Below are positions 20,506-30,064 of a stretch of DNA of 64,000 bases, one piece after another (positions within the stretch are counted from its first letter, which is position 1; the number at the start of each line of letters is the position of its first letter). Below the pieces are notes generated by a model. That model saw only the letters and a program-made list of their open reading frames with translations. It did not search any database and had not been told where the DNA came from. The stretch comes from Pseudoxanthomonas daejeonensis (GTDB lineage: Bacteria; Pseudomonadota; Gammaproteobacteria; Xanthomonadales; Xanthomonadaceae), in NCBI RefSeq assembly GCF_010093205.1, contig NZ_PDWN01000011.1:62001-126000 (forward strand). The letters are read 5' to 3'. The translations under genes and the position numbers were made by a program.

Positions 20506-21909
20506 ATGACCTGCCGCACCCGCTTCGCCCCCAGTCCCACCGGCTACCTGCACATCGGCGGCGCCCGCACCGCGCTGTACTGCTGGCTGGAGTCGCGCCA
20601 CCGCGGCGGCGAGTTCATCCTGCGCATCGAGGACACCGACCGCGAGCGCAGCACCCAGGCGGCGATCGACGCGATCCTCGAAGCGATGGAGTGGCTGGGC
20701 CTGGACTACGACGAGGGCCCGATCTACCAGACCGATCGCGTCGCCCGCTACCGCGAGGTGGCCGAGCAACTGGTCGCGCAGGGCAAGGCCTACTACGCGT
20801 ACGAGACCCGCGAGGAGCTGGACGCGATGCGCGAGTCCGCGATGGCCAAGCAGGAGAAGCCACGCTACAACGGCGCCGCGCGCGAGGCCGGCCTGCCGCA
20901 TCGCGACGATCCGAACCGGGTCATCCGCTTCAAGAACCCGCTCGAGGGCGTGGTCGCCTTCGACGACCTGATCAAGGGCCGCATCGAGATCGCCAACGGC
21001 GAGCTCGACGACATGGTCATCTTCCGCCCGGACGGTTATCCGACCTACAACTTCGCCGTCGTGGTCGACGACTGGGACATGGGTATCACCGAGGTGATCC
21101 GCGGCGACGACCACATCAACAACACGCCGCGCCAGATCAACATCTACGAGGCGCTGGGTGCACCGGTGCCGAAGTTCGCGCACATGCCGATGATCCTGGA
21201 CGAGCAGGGCGCCAAGCTGTCCAAGCGCACCGGCGCGGCCGACGTGATGCAGTACAAGGATGCCGGCTACCTGCCGCATGCGCTGGTCAACTACCTCGCA
21301 CGCCTGGGCTGGTCGCACGGCGACCAGGAGCTGTTCTCGCGGGCGGAGCTGGTCGAGTTGTTCGATGTGCGCAACGTCAACTCCAAGGCTGCGCGCCTGG
21401 ACATGGCCAAGTTGGGCTGGGTCAACCAGCATTACCTCAAGTCCGACGATCCGGCGACGATCGCACCGCAGCTGGTGTACCAGCTGGAAAAACTCGGCCT
21501 GGACATGGGCGCGGGACCGGCGCCGATCGACGTGGTGATCGCCCTGCGCGAGCGCGTGCAGACGCTGAAGGAAATGGCCGAAAAGGCGATGGTCTGGTAC
21601 GTGCCGCTGGAGAACTATGACGAGGCCGCCGTCGCCAAGCACCTGAAGGCGGGTGCCGACGCGCCGCTGGCCAAGGCGCGCGAGCGCCTCGCGGCCTTGC
21701 CGGAATGGAATGTCGAAGGCGTCAGCCAGGCGTTGCATGAAGCCGCCGCCGCGCTGGAGCTGGGCATGGGCAAGGTCGCCCAGCCGCTGCGCGTGGCGAT
21801 CACCGGCACGCAGGTCAGCCCGGACATCTCCCACACGGTTTACCTGGCCGGGCGCGACGAGGCCTTGAAACGCATCGACGCGGCGCTTATCAAAGTGGCG
21901 ACGGCCTGA
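20506..21909 (+). CDS. gltX: Glutamyl-tRNA synthetase
   Basis: A 467-residue class I synthetase that charges tRNA-Glu. The HIGH-type motif is in [18 protein letters not shown] near the N-terminus and the KMSKS equivalent is KLSKRTGA at about 238-245. The four cysteines of the zinc module of E. coli GltX are not seen, so it belongs to the zinc-free type. The zur gene follows 25 bases downstream. Confidence 0.97.
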   Translation: MTCRTRFAPSPTGYLHIGGARTALYCWLESRHRGGEFILRIEDTDRERSTQAAIDAILEAMEWLGLDYDEGPIYQTDRVARYREVAEQLVAQGKAYYAYETREELDAMRESAMAKQEKPRYNGAAREAGLPHRDDPNRVIRFKNPLEGVVAFDDLIKGRIEIANGELDDMVIFRPDGYPTYNFAVVVDDWDMGITEVIRGDDHINNTPRQINIYEALGAPVPKFAHMPMILDEQGAKLSKRTGAADVMQYKDAGYLPHALVNYLARLGWSHGDQELFSRAELVELFDVRNVNSKAARLDMAKLGWVNQHYLKSDDPATIAPQLVYQLEKLGLDMGAGPAPIDVVIALRERVQTLKEMAEKAMVWYVPLENYDEAAVAKHLKAGADAPLAKARERLAALPEWNVEGVSQALHEAAAALELGMGKVAQPLRVAITGTQVSPDISHTVYLAGRDEALKRIDAALIKVATA

Positions 21910-21934
21910 GTCCACGGGGTACATGGAGCACGCG

Positions 21935-22423
21935 ATGTCCGGCAAGCACGACTGCACCGATCCGCACCACCACGTCGACAGCGCCGATGCGTTCGTCCAC
22001 GCGGTGGAGCGTGCGTGCAACGAGCGCGGGCTGCGTCTGACCCCGATCCGGGCCAACGTGCTGCGCCTGATCGCCGATGCCGGCAAGCCGGTCAAGGCGT
22101 ACGAGCTGCTGGAGAAGGTGCGCGAGGGCAAGGGCGCCGGCGCCGACGCGCCGCCCACGGTCTATCGTGCGCTCGACTTCCTGATGGCGAATGGCTTCGT
22201 GCACAAGCTCGAGTCGGTCAATGCCTTCGTCGCCTGCCACCATCCCAACAGCGTCCAGCACTCGGTGCCGTTCCTGATCTGCGACCGTTGCCACAACGCG
22301 GTCGAGCTGGAAGACAGCGAGGTGGTGGCGCAGCTCGATGCACGCGCCAAGGCCCTGGGCTTCCAGCCGCAGGCGCAGACGCTCGAGGTGCACGGGCTCT
22401 GCGCGCGCTGCGCCGAGGCCTGA
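21935..22423 (+). CDS. zur: Fur-family transcriptional regulator, zinc-responsive Zur
   Basis: A 162-residue Fur-type repressor: winged helix (RLTPIRANVLRLIADAG, PTVYRALDFLMANGFVHK) then a metal-binding dimerisation domain. The structural zinc cysteines form two CxxC pairs, C116-C119 (CDRC) and C156-C159 (CARC). CHHPNSVQH and the His-rich N-terminus are Zur-like, and neighbours encode a His-rich receptor and a MerC-like protein around a Zur-like box, which supports zinc rather than iron. ATG 21935 has GGAG six bases upstream; ATG 21923 is an alternative. Confidence 0.88.
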   Translation: MSGKHDCTDPHHHVDSADAFVHAVERACNERGLRLTPIRANVLRLIADAGKPVKAYELLEKVREGKGAGADAPPTVYRALDFLMANGFVHKLESVNAFVACHHPNSVQHSVPFLICDRCHNAVELEDSEVVAQLDARAKALGFQPQAQTLEVHGLCARCAEA

Positions 22424-22498
22424 TCGGGGCTCAGGACATGTCGCGCGACGCGGGCGGACCGTGACCGCGGCAACCCGGGGCCGCGGTCCGCTTCGGGC

Positions 22499-24667
22499 TC
22501 AGAACCAGGCGCGGATGCCGAATGCCAGCGACCGGCCCGGCAGCGGCGCGTAGTCGCGCAGCAGCGAGGTATGCGGACGGACCTCCTTGTTGCCGAGGTT
22601 GCTGCCGTCCAGGAACACCTCCCAGCTGTTGCCGGCGTCCCGCTCCCAGCGATACGCCAGGTGCGCATCGACCAGGGTGTAGCCGGGGCTGGGTTCCTCG
22701 TTCCGGGCGACGTCGTCCTGGCGCTGGTAGCGCACCGCCCCGATCGAGGCGCGCCAGCCTTGCAACGCCCAGGAAAGATCGGCGCCGAAGCGGCCCGGGG
22801 CGATCCGCGGCAGGTAGCCGCCATTGGCCAGGTCGACGCTGTAGGGGTGCGCGTGGTCGCCATGTGGCACGTCGAAGTCGGCCGTGCGGCTGCCTTGTCC
22901 ATCCAGCTCGCCCCGCACCACGTCGCCGAACAGGCGCAGGTCCCATACCCCGCTTCCGTTCTCGCCCAGGTGCACCACGGCCTCCGCTTCCGCTCCGGTG
23001 AAGGTCGCGTCGGACTGGGTCCACAGCCTTACCGGGGTGCCGTGCTCGGCGACGCCGGTATCTGCGAGGTAGATGAAGTCCTCGAAGCCGCTGCGATAGA
23101 TCGCGACCTTGAAGTCGACGCGCTCGTTGTGGGCATGCAGGCCGATCTCCCCGCGAAGCGCACGTTCTGTCTCCAGCCCGTCGTCACCGATTTCGATCGA
23201 TCCGGTGGCCACGTGAAGTCCGCCCGCGTACAGCTCTTCCTGCGTCGGTGCGCGCTCGGAGCTGTCGATGCCCACGCGCACGTCGATTGCGTCACTGATG
23301 CGCCAGATCGCGGCAGCGGAGAGGTTGGTCGCATCGAACTGGCGCCGCGGATGTCCATCGGCCGGATCCAGCCGGACCCTGTCCTGGCGCCCGCCCAGTT
23401 CCAGCTTCACCGGACCGAAATTCTTTTCCTGGACCACGAACAGCCCGGCGTTGTCGGTGACGGTCGCCGGTACGAATGCTTCTTCGCCCACCGCACCGAA
23501 GTCCACGCGACCCAGTTGCAGCCCGAACGCGCCGCGCCAGCCGCGCGTTTCCTTCTGCACTGCCTGAAGCCGCGCATCGTAGCCTTCGCTGGTGAAGCGG
23601 GTGCCGATTTCCCGGCCTTCCAGTTCGACGTGTTCGTAATCGCTGTAGGCGCCATGCAGTTCCACGCTTTCCAGGAACGAAACCGGCTCGTAGACGCCAG
23701 CCTTCAGCTCGACGCGGTTCTGCACCAGGTCGATGCGCACGTCGCCGTGCTCGTCATGTGCCTCGTCGTCGTGGCCGTCGGCATCGTGATCGTGGTCGTG
23801 GTCATCGTCGGAATGGGCGTGCGCGCCGGTGGGGATGCCGTAGTTGCTGCGGTAGGTGCTGGCGGCCAGGCCGAAATAACCGGCTTCGCCGAGCCAGGTT
23901 GCGCCGACCGCGCCGGCACGGGTGCGGATCGAACTGTTGTCGAGGCGGCCCGGCATCTGTGCTTCTTCATCGTGGTCGTGATCGTCATGCACGACCTCGG
24001 CCACACCGGGGATGTCGTAGTCATCGGTGTTGCGGACCAGGCCATCCACATGCAGCACCCAGTTCCCGTTCACGCCATCCAGGCGGAACATGCCGCTGCG
24101 TTCGTCGTTGACCGTGTCGCCACGCACCTCGGCGCGACCGCTCAGCGGTTCGTCGGGGATATCGCGAGCGATGCGGCCGTCGGCGACATTGACCGCACCG
24201 CCGATCGCGCCGCTGCCGAACAGCAGGGTCGCCGGGCCTTTCAGCACCTCGATCTGGTCGGCCAGGAACGGCTCGACGCTGGTGGCATGGTCGGCACTGA
24301 CGGTCGATGCGTCCATGGTGCCGATGCCGCCGGACAGTACCTGCACGCGTGGACCGTCGAGGCCACGCAGGATCGGACGCCCGACGCCGGGGCCGAAGTA
24401 GGTGGTCTGCACGCCCGGGAGCTTGGCGACGGTCTCGCCGAGGGTGCCCGCCTTGGCCCGGTCCAGCGCCTCGCCCTGGAGGACCTCGACCGGACGGGCC
24501 AGCGATTCCGCACTGCCGGCCAGGGGTGAAGCGGTCACCTCGACCGAGGGCAGGTCAGTCGGATCGTGCGCCGCGGCAGCAGAGGACAGGCCGGCGCAGG
24601 CCAGGGCGAGTGCCGCGGCAAGGCGATGGGGGGCTGAACCGGGGGACCGGGTACGGGAATCGGGCAT
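22499..24667 (-). CDS. TonB-dependent receptor, ZnuD-like (zinc uptake)
   Basis: A 722-residue outer-membrane receptor: signal peptide to about residue 33, plug domain (LPSVEVTASPL, PILRGLDGPRVQVLSGGIG, IEVLKGPATLLFGSGAIGG) and 22-strand barrel ending in AFGIRAWF. Two extracellular His/Asp clusters, at about 227-232 and 283-308, resemble the metal-trapping loops of ZnuD. It is next to zur and its upstream region holds a Zur-like box. ATG 24667 is preferred over an in-frame TTG at 24697. It presumably imports zinc using TonB, encoded here at 45.3-46.0 kb or elsewhere. Confidence 0.88.
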   Translation of the reverse strand: MPDSRTRSPGSAPHRLAAALALACAGLSSAAAAHDPTDLPSVEVTASPLAGSAESLARPVEVLQGEALDRAKAGTLGETVAKLPGVQTTYFGPGVGRPILRGLDGPRVQVLSGGIGTMDASTVSADHATSVEPFLADQIEVLKGPATLLFGSGAIGGAVNVADGRIARDIPDEPLSGRAEVRGDTVNDERSGMFRLDGVNGNWVLHVDGLVRNTDDYDIPGVAEVVHDDHDHDEEAQMPGRLDNSSIRTRAGAVGATWLGEAGYFGLAASTYRSNYGIPTGAHAHSDDDHDHDHDADGHDDEAHDEHGDVRIDLVQNRVELKAGVYEPVSFLESVELHGAYSDYEHVELEGREIGTRFTSEGYDARLQAVQKETRGWRGAFGLQLGRVDFGAVGEEAFVPATVTDNAGLFVVQEKNFGPVKLELGGRQDRVRLDPADGHPRRQFDATNLSAAAIWRISDAIDVRVGIDSSERAPTQEELYAGGLHVATGSIEIGDDGLETERALRGEIGLHAHNERVDFKVAIYRSGFEDFIYLADTGVAEHGTPVRLWTQSDATFTGAEAEAVVHLGENGSGVWDLRLFGDVVRGELDGQGSRTADFDVPHGDHAHPYSVDLANGGYLPRIAPGRFGADLSWALQGWRASIGAVRYQRQDDVARNEEPSPGYTLVDAHLAYRWERDAGNSWEVFLDGSNLGNKEVRPHTSLLRDYAPLPGRSLAFGIRAWF

Positions 24668-24703
24668 CGGGGAACCGTCGTGGGGGGAAGGTGACAATCG
24701 CCT

Positions 24704-24722
24704 GATAATGTTATAATGTATC
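24704..24722. promoter_or_regulatory. Candidate Zur box in the divergent receptor/MerC promoter
   Basis: The segment GATAATGTTATAATGTATC is AT-rich in an otherwise GC-rich region. Its ends form a perfect GATA...TATC inverted repeat and its core ATGTTATAAT resembles the gammaproteobacterial Zur consensus, which contains GTTATA and TATAAC halves. It lies 37 bases upstream of the receptor start and 41 bases upstream of the MerC-like start, so one repressor could control both. Confidence 0.6.
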
Positions 24723-24762
24723 CAAACAATATGACACCCCCAAGTCTTGGTTGGATGAACCG

Positions 24763-25185
24763 ATGCGTCACACCCACCGCCCCCACCACCACCGGCACTG
24801 GTTCGACCGTTTCGGCGCCACCGGTTCGCTGCTGTGTGCGATCCATTGCGCGCTGACCCCCTTGCTGCTCGCGGCGTTGCCGGCGCTGGGGCTGACGGTG
24901 TGGTTCGACGGCAGCGTGGAATGGGCGCTGGTGCTGTTCGTGACCCTGCTGGGCATGCTCAGCCTGGGCTGGAGCTATCGCCGCCACCGCGCCATGCGTG
25001 CGTTGGGCCTGCTGGTTCCTGGCCTGGTTGCCTTGTGGGCCGGTCTGCTCTACGCGCCGTTGCACGAATCGGTCGTGCCGCATGCGGTGGTGATGACCTT
25101 CGGCGGCACGCTGGTGGGCCTGGCGCACCTGGTCAACCTGCGGCTCAACCACGGCCACATCCATGACGCCAGCTGCGCCCACTAG
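24763..25185 (+). CDS. MerC-domain membrane protein, probably zinc-regulated
   Basis: A 140-residue inner-membrane protein of the MerC family. The His-rich N-terminus (MRHTHRPHHHRHW) precedes four helices; C25 and C29 in LLCAIHCALTP are the metal-binding cysteine pair of MerC-type proteins, and the C-terminus again carries His (NHGHIHDASCAH). Mercury transport is unlikely as no mer genes are near; divergence from a ZnuD-like receptor across a Zur-like box points to zinc handling (inference). A TTG at 24751 in frame is a possible earlier start. Confidence 0.82.
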   Translation: MRHTHRPHHHRHWFDRFGATGSLLCAIHCALTPLLLAALPALGLTVWFDGSVEWALVLFVTLLGMLSLGWSYRRHRAMRALGLLVPGLVALWAGLLYAPLHESVVPHAVVMTFGGTLVGLAHLVNLRLNHGHIHDASCAH

Positions 25186-25259
25186 GCGCGCGTGCTAGGC
25201 TTGCCGGCCTGCCGCGCGACGCGCGCTAGCTGAATTCACGCAAATCAAGGAGTTGAAAG

Positions 25260-25439
25260 ATGGGCAAGGGTGATCGCAAGACCGCCAAGGGCAAGCGCTA
25301 CAACGCCAGCTATGGCAATGCGCGCCGCCATGTCGCCACCCGGACCGCCGTTGGCGCCGCCGCGCCGGCCGCGAAGAAGACCGTGGCCAAGCCGGTCGTG
25401 AAGAAGGCCGTGGCCAAGAAGGCCGTCGCCAAGGCCTGA
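25260..25439 (+). CDS. 30S ribosomal protein THX with a basic C-terminal tail
   Basis: A 59-residue, very basic protein. Its first 24 residues (MGKGDRKTAKGKRYNASYGN then ARRH) match the Thx protein of Thermus, which begins MGKGDRRTRRGK and sits in the head of the 30S subunit. Residues 36-59 extend it with an Ala/Lys/Val-rich stretch (AKKAVAKKAVAKA) resembling histone-H1-like tails and absent from the 26-residue Thermus protein. A strong AAGGAG site (25247-25252) lies seven bases before ATG, and a strong terminator follows. It is monocistronic. Confidence 0.85.
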   Translation: MGKGDRKTAKGKRYNASYGNARRHVATRTAVGAAAPAAKKTVAKPVVKKAVAKKAVAKA

Positions 25440-25462
25440 TCGGCCTCCTGGTGACTGGAAAG

Positions 25463-25491
25463 AACGCGGCGCCTGGCGCCGCGTTTTTTTT
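25463..25491 (+). terminator. Rho-independent terminator after the THX gene
   Basis: A 9-bp stem AACGCGGCG / CGCCGCGTT (25463-25471, 25477-25485) with CCTGG loop runs into eight T. It separates the THX gene from convergent hutI, whose stop codon is at 25496-25498. Confidence 0.88.
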
Positions 25492-25495
25492 GCGG

Positions 25496-26731
25496 TCAGT
25501 CCGGAAGGCGGCGGCCGCCGCTCCAGCTGCCGATGCGCAGTCCGCCACCAAGCCAATAAGCCAGTTCGGCGGGTTGGCCGATATCCCAGAGCACGAAATC
25601 CGCACGCAGCCCGGCCTGCAGGCGGCCGCGGTCAGGCAACCCCAGCGCGCCTGCGCCGTGGACGGTGGCGCCACGCAGCGCCTCCTCCGGGGTGAGCCGG
25701 AAATGGGTGCAGGCCAGCGACATCGCGAGCCGCAAGGATTGCAACGGGGACGTGCCCGGATTGCAGTCGGTGGCCACGGCCATCGACACCCCGTGTTCGC
25801 GGAACGCGTCCAGAGGCGGCAACCGGGTCTCGCGCAGCACGTGGAATGCGCCCGGCAACAGCACCGCGACCGTGCCGGCGCGAGCCATCGCGCGCACGCC
25901 ATCGATCGAGGTGTGCTCGACATGGTCGGCCGACAGGCCACCGAACTCGGCGACCAGCGCCGCGCCGTCCCCATCACTGAGCTGGTCGGCATGCAGCTTG
26001 ACCGGCAGTCCGAGCGTGCGCGCGGCTTCGAACACGCGCCGGGTCTGCGCGGCATCGAAGCCGATCCTTTCGCAGAAGGCATCGACCGCATCGACCAGGC
26101 CTTCGCCATGCAGGCGTGGCAGCCATTCGCAGACCGCATCGATGTACGCATCGGCGCGGCCGGCGTACTCCGGCGGCAGCGCGTGCGCGCCGAGGAAGGT
26201 GGTGCGCACCTGGACGCCGAGTTCGCGCCCGATTCGCCGGGCCACGCGCAGCATGCGCCGCTCGCCATCCAGGTCCAGGCCGTAGCCGGACTTGATCTCC
26301 ACCGTGGTCACGCCGTCGGCCATCAGGGCGCGTGCGCGCGGCAGGGACTGCGCGAACAGGGCGCCCTCGTCGGCCGCGCGGGTGGCGCGCACGGTGGAGA
26401 CGATTCCGCCGCCGGCCCGCGCGATGTCCTCGTAGCTGGCGCCCTGCAGGCGCCGCTCGAACTCGCCGGCGCGGTCGCCGCCGAACACCAGGTGGGTGTG
26501 GCAGTCGACCAGGCCGGGGGTGATCCAGTGCCCCCCTGCATCGACGACCTCGCAGGCCAGCGCGTCCGGTGCCGCCGTCAATCCGGAAGCCGGGCCCGCG
26601 TAGGTGATCAGGCCATCCTGCCAGGCCAGGGCGCCATCTTCGATGGCCCCATATCCAGTGTCGTCCGCCAACGTGGCCAGGCGGGCGTTGACGACCAGTC
26701 CGTCCCAGCGGCGTGCATGCGTGGTGTCCAT
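25496..26731 (-). CDS. hutI: Imidazolonepropionase
   Basis: A 411-residue metal-dependent amidohydrolase that hydrolyses 4-imidazolone-5-propionate to N-formimino-glutamate in histidine catabolism. The HxH metal motif is in [27 protein letters not shown] and [11 protein letters not shown] are family signatures; further His ligands are in [12 protein letters not shown] and [10 protein letters not shown], and the acid in [10 protein letters not shown]. Divergently paired with hutF, so together they take imidazolonepropionate to formylglutamate; hutH and hutU are not in the window. Confidence 0.95.
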   Translation of the reverse strand: MDTTHARRWDGLVVNARLATLADDTGYGAIEDGALAWQDGLITYAGPASGLTAAPDALACEVVDAGGHWITPGLVDCHTHLVFGGDRAGEFERRLQGASYEDIARAGGGIVSTVRATRAADEGALFAQSLPRARALMADGVTTVEIKSGYGLDLDGERRMLRVARRIGRELGVQVRTTFLGAHALPPEYAGRADAYIDAVCEWLPRLHGEGLVDAVDAFCERIGFDAAQTRRVFEAARTLGLPVKLHADQLSDGDGAALVAEFGGLSADHVEHTSIDGVRAMARAGTVAVLLPGAFHVLRETRLPPLDAFREHGVSMAVATDCNPGTSPLQSLRLAMSLACTHFRLTPEEALRGATVHGAGALGLPDRGRLQAGLRADFVLWDIGQPAELAYWLGGGLRIGSWSGGRRLPD

Positions 26732-26818
26732 GGCGCGATTGTACGGGCGCGCGCGTCGGCGCTGCGCCCGGCCGGCGGCGTGTTCGCCAGCCGCGACGGT
26801 TCGCGCGAGAATGCGGGC

Positions 26819-28168
26819 ATGGACGAGCTTCGAGACGCCTCGCTGCTGTGGACCCCCGCCGGGTGGCGGAGCGATGCAGGACTGGAAACCAGGCACGGGC
26901 GCATCGCGCGCGTGCTGCCCGCCGAGCCGAGCTGGGATGGCGGCTGGGTGCTGCCGGGTATCGCCAACCTCCATTCGCACGCGTTCCAGCGGGCGATGGC
27001 GGGGTTGGCCGAGCGCCAGACCCATGCGCAGGATTCGTTCTGGACCTGGCGCGAGACGATGTACCGCATTGCCGCGCGCTTCGACCCCGACAGCCTGCAT
27101 GCAGTCGCCGCCCAGCTGTACGCGGAGATGCTCGAGGCCGGCTACACCAGCGTCTGCGAATTCCACTACCTGCACCACGCGCCCGACGGCAGGCCGTATG
27201 CGGACCCGGCGGCGATGTCCAAGGCGCTGGTCGCCGCCGCGCGGGAAACCGGCATCCGCCTGACCCTGTTGCCGGTGCTGTACATGACCGGCGGGTTCGA
27301 CCGGCGTCCGCTTTCCGAACGCCAGCGCCGCTTCGGCCACGACCTCGACGGTTTCCTGCGCCTGTTCGAGTCTTTGCGCGAGATCGAAGACGACACGCTG
27401 CGCGTCGGCGTCGCCTTCCACAGCCTGCGCGCGGTGCCACCGGATGCGATGGATGCCGCGCTGGCGGCATTGCCGGCGGGGATTCCACTGCACATCCACA
27501 TCGCTGAGCAGATCGGCGAGGTCCAGGACTGCCTGGCGGTGCGCAACGCGCGACCGGTGGAGTGGCTGCTGGACCATGCACCGGTTGGCCCGGACTGGAC
27601 GCTGGTGCATGCCACCCACCTGACTCCCGCGGAAACCACGCGGATCGCCGCAAGCGGCGCGACCGTGGCGATCTGCCCGACCACCGAAGCCAACCTGGGC
27701 GATGGACTGTTCCCGTTGCGCGCGTACCTCGGCGCCGGTGGCGCCTGGGGCATCGGTTCGGATTCGCATGTTTCGGTGTCGCCGGTGGAGGAGCTGCGCT
27801 GGCTCGAGTACGGCCAGCGCCTGCATACCCGCCATCGCAACATCGCCGTGCGCGCGGACAGCACCAGCGTCGGCGAGACCCTGCTGCACGGGACGCTTGC
27901 CAGCGCCGCGCGCGCGACCGGACAGCCGGTAGGCGTGCTGGAGCCGGGCCAGGCCGCGGACTGGATCGCGCTGGATCCGAAGGCGCCGGCCTTCGCCGGT
28001 GCCCGGGCGCAGGACGTGGTCGATCGCTGGCTGTTCGCCGGCAATCGCAACCTCGTGCGCGAAGTGCAGGTGGCTGGGCAGGTCGTGGTCAGCGCCGGCC
28101 GCCACCGCCACCACGAGGCGATCGCGGACCGCTACCGGAAATCGATCACCGCGTTGCTGGCCGGTTGA
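26819..28168 (+). CDS. hutF: Formimidoylglutamate deiminase
   Basis: A 449-residue amidohydrolase that deaminates N-formimino-glutamate to N-formyl-glutamate and ammonia, the five-step variant of histidine degradation. The HxH metal motif is [12 protein letters not shown]; other expected ligands lie in HIHIAEQ, LVHATHL and [15 protein letters not shown] 26819 is placed from the start [11 protein letters not shown]. It is divergent from hutI with 87 bases between, a likely shared regulatory region, although I see no clear HutC-type palindrome there. Confidence 0.94.
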   Translation: MDELRDASLLWTPAGWRSDAGLETRHGRIARVLPAEPSWDGGWVLPGIANLHSHAFQRAMAGLAERQTHAQDSFWTWRETMYRIAARFDPDSLHAVAAQLYAEMLEAGYTSVCEFHYLHHAPDGRPYADPAAMSKALVAAARETGIRLTLLPVLYMTGGFDRRPLSERQRRFGHDLDGFLRLFESLREIEDDTLRVGVAFHSLRAVPPDAMDAALAALPAGIPLHIHIAEQIGEVQDCLAVRNARPVEWLLDHAPVGPDWTLVHATHLTPAETTRIAASGATVAICPTTEANLGDGLFPLRAYLGAGGAWGIGSDSHVSVSPVEELRWLEYGQRLHTRHRNIAVRADSTSVGETLLHGTLASAARATGQPVGVLEPGQAADWIALDPKAPAFAGARAQDVVDRWLFAGNRNLVREVQVAGQVVVSAGRHRHHEAIADRYRKSITALLAG

Positions 28169-28283
28169 TCGGCCATCCGCGCCCGGGTGGCGTTCGTCGC
28201 CGGTCGCGGGGCGTTCGTCGCAATCGCCCTCCGCGGCGCGCGGGCACCGCATCATGCCCGCATCCCGACGAAAGGAGTGGTCG

Positions 28284-29930
28284 ATGAATACCCCGCTTGC
28301 CTGCCTGGCCGCCGCCGTGGCCGCAACCTTCGCCGTGCTGCCCGGTGCAGCGCACGCCATGACCGATGCCCGGCTCGCCGAGGTGGTCCGCGAGCGCCTG
28401 CTGGGCGACCGCACCGGGGCCTGCATGGCCGTGGCGGTGGTCGAGAAGGATCGCGTCGCCCGCGTCTACGAGTGCGCCAATGCGCGCGATGCGGGCCGGA
28501 TCGGCCCGGATGTCGCATTCGAGATCGGTTCGGTCAGCAAGACCATGACCGCCGCACTGCTGGCGCAACTGATCGAACAGGGCAAGGGGTCACTCGACGA
28601 CACCCTGGCCGCGTGGTTGCCGGAAGGCACGAAGGTTCCCGACTACCAGGGCCAGCCGATCCTGCTGCGGCACGTGGTCACCCACACCTCGGGCCTGCCT
28701 GCGCTGCCGTCGCGGCTGGGCGCCAAGAGCATGGACAACCCCTATGCCAACCTGGACGAAGCCGCGCTGCTGGCTTCGCTCGGGGACGCGAAGCTGGTGG
28801 CCGCGCCGGGAGCGAAGTTCGAATACTCCAATTTCGCCTCGATGCTGCTCTCGTACGCGGTTGCGCGGCGCGCCGGCACCGATTTCGAGAGCCTGGCGCG
28901 ACGCGAACTGTTCGTGCCGCTGGGCATGGACCATGCGTACATCAACCAGCGCCCGGCGGGCGTGCGGGCGGCGACCGGCCACACGCCCAATGCGCAGGCC
29001 ACGTCGGCCTGGGACTTCACCACCAACCTCGCCGGCGTGGGCGGCGTGCGCGCCACGCTCGACGACATGGTCCGCTACGCGCAGGGTGGACTGGGCATGA
29101 TTGACGTGCCGATTGCCGCTTCGCTGGAGGCCACGCATGCCGCGGTCTCCGGGCAGCCACCGATGGGCATGAACTGGATGCGGGTCCCGATGAAGGACCG
29201 CACGGTGCTGATGCACGAAGGCGGCACCGGCGGATTCTCCGCGTTCGTCTCGCTCGATCCGCAGCGCCAGCGCGGCGTGGTGATCCTGTCCGACACCGCC
29301 TGGCATTCGATCGGCAGCCTGGGCAGCCTCGGCATGCACCTGGTCGACGATTCGCTGCCGCTGGGCAAGCCACGCCGGGCCGTCGCCGCCGATGCGGCGC
29401 TGCTGCAGGCGCTGGCCGGCGAGTACCAGCTGCAAGGCGCGATGAAGATGACGCTGCGCGAGCGCGACGGTCGCCTTTTCATCCAGGCCGAGGGCCAGGG
29501 CGAATACGAGATGGGGCATGACGATGCGGGCGATTTCTACCCCTTGGCGCTCGACGCCGTGCTTCGCCCGCAGCGCAAGTCCGACGGCAGCTACGCATTC
29601 ACCTGGACGCAGATGGGCGCGGTGATCCCGGCGGTGCGCATCGATCGTGCCGCGGCACAGGCGCCGGTGCTGTCGCCCGCACAGCTGTCCGCGTATGTGG
29701 GCGACTATCCCCTGGCGCCTGGATTCTCGCTCGCGGTGCGCGAGCACGGCGGCGCGCTGCAGGCGCAGGCGACCGGGCAGGGGGCGTTCCCGCTGGCCGC
29801 GGCGTCGGCTGATACCTTCGAGGCGCCAGCCTTCGGCATCGAGATCCGCTTCCACCGCGATGGCGCCGGCAAGGTGCAGTCGCTCGAGCTGCACCAGGGT
29901 GGCCAGGTGCTGCGGGGCACCCGCCAGTAA
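28284..29930 (+). CDS. Exported serine hydrolase, class C beta-lactamase/esterase fold
   Basis: A 548-residue periplasmic enzyme. A signal peptide covers 1-25 (PGAAHA-MTD). The beta-lactamase-family catalytic residues are all present: S83 and K86 in GSVSKTM, Y181 and N183 in FEYSNF, and H311-E-G in [10 protein letters not shown]. About 170 residues C-terminal to the hydrolase domain (from about 375) form an extra beta-rich region with two repeats around LAGEYQL and YVGDYPL. Family members are peptidases, esterases and only some true beta-lactamases; substrate unknown. AAAGGAG precedes ATG. The two-component genes follow at once and may respond to its product or regulate it. Confidence 0.85.
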   Translation: MNTPLACLAAAVAATFAVLPGAAHAMTDARLAEVVRERLLGDRTGACMAVAVVEKDRVARVYECANARDAGRIGPDVAFEIGSVSKTMTAALLAQLIEQGKGSLDDTLAAWLPEGTKVPDYQGQPILLRHVVTHTSGLPALPSRLGAKSMDNPYANLDEAALLASLGDAKLVAAPGAKFEYSNFASMLLSYAVARRAGTDFESLARRELFVPLGMDHAYINQRPAGVRAATGHTPNAQATSAWDFTTNLAGVGGVRATLDDMVRYAQGGLGMIDVPIAASLEATHAAVSGQPPMGMNWMRVPMKDRTVLMHEGGTGGFSAFVSLDPQRQRGVVILSDTAWHSIGSLGSLGMHLVDDSLPLGKPRRAVAADAALLQALAGEYQLQGAMKMTLRERDGRLFIQAEGQGEYEMGHDDAGDFYPLALDAVLRPQRKSDGSYAFTWTQMGAVIPAVRIDRAAAQAPVLSPAQLSAYVGDYPLAPGFSLAVREHGGALQAQATGQGAFPLAAASADTFEAPAFGIEIRFHRDGAGKVQSLELHQGGQVLRGTRQ

Positions 29931-29959
29931 GGCGGGTAGTGGGCATGAAGGAGCTGCGC

Positions 29960-30064
29960 ATGGAAACGATCATGACCTTGCTGGCGCCGGTGGCGGCGTT
30001 GCTGGCACTGTTGCTGTCGACGGGCTCGCCGGGGCTGGGGACCAACGGGAGACAGGCAGGATGA
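29960..30064 (+). CDS. Membrane micropeptide translationally coupled to the sensor kinase
   Basis: A 34-residue open frame starting METIMTLLAPVAALLALLLS and ending in a short polar Gly/Asn/Arg tail. Residues 4-24 would make one membrane helix. AAGGAG at 29948-29953 is six bases before ATG 29960, and the stop TGA overlaps the kinase start as ATGA. An ATG at 29945 would add five residues but sits over the ribosome-binding site. No known family recognised; it may be a kinase partner or only a leader that delivers ribosomes to the kinase start. Confidence 0.55.
   Translation: METIMTLLAPVAALLALLLSTGSPGLGTNGRQAG

Noticed and set aside
24763-25185. Mercury-resistance merC
   Set aside because: The MerC cysteine pair is present, but there is no merR, merT, merP or merA and the context is zinc regulation, so mercury transport is not claimed.
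26732-26818. HutC operator between hutI and hutF
   Set aside because: Expected from the divergent arrangement, but I find no convincing TTGTATATACAA-like palindrome in these 87 bases.
25496-28426. Very long minus-strand open frame over hutI and hutF
   Set aside because: Only its end is hutI; the part over hutF is the antisense of a clear plus-strand amidohydrolase with all its metal motifs.
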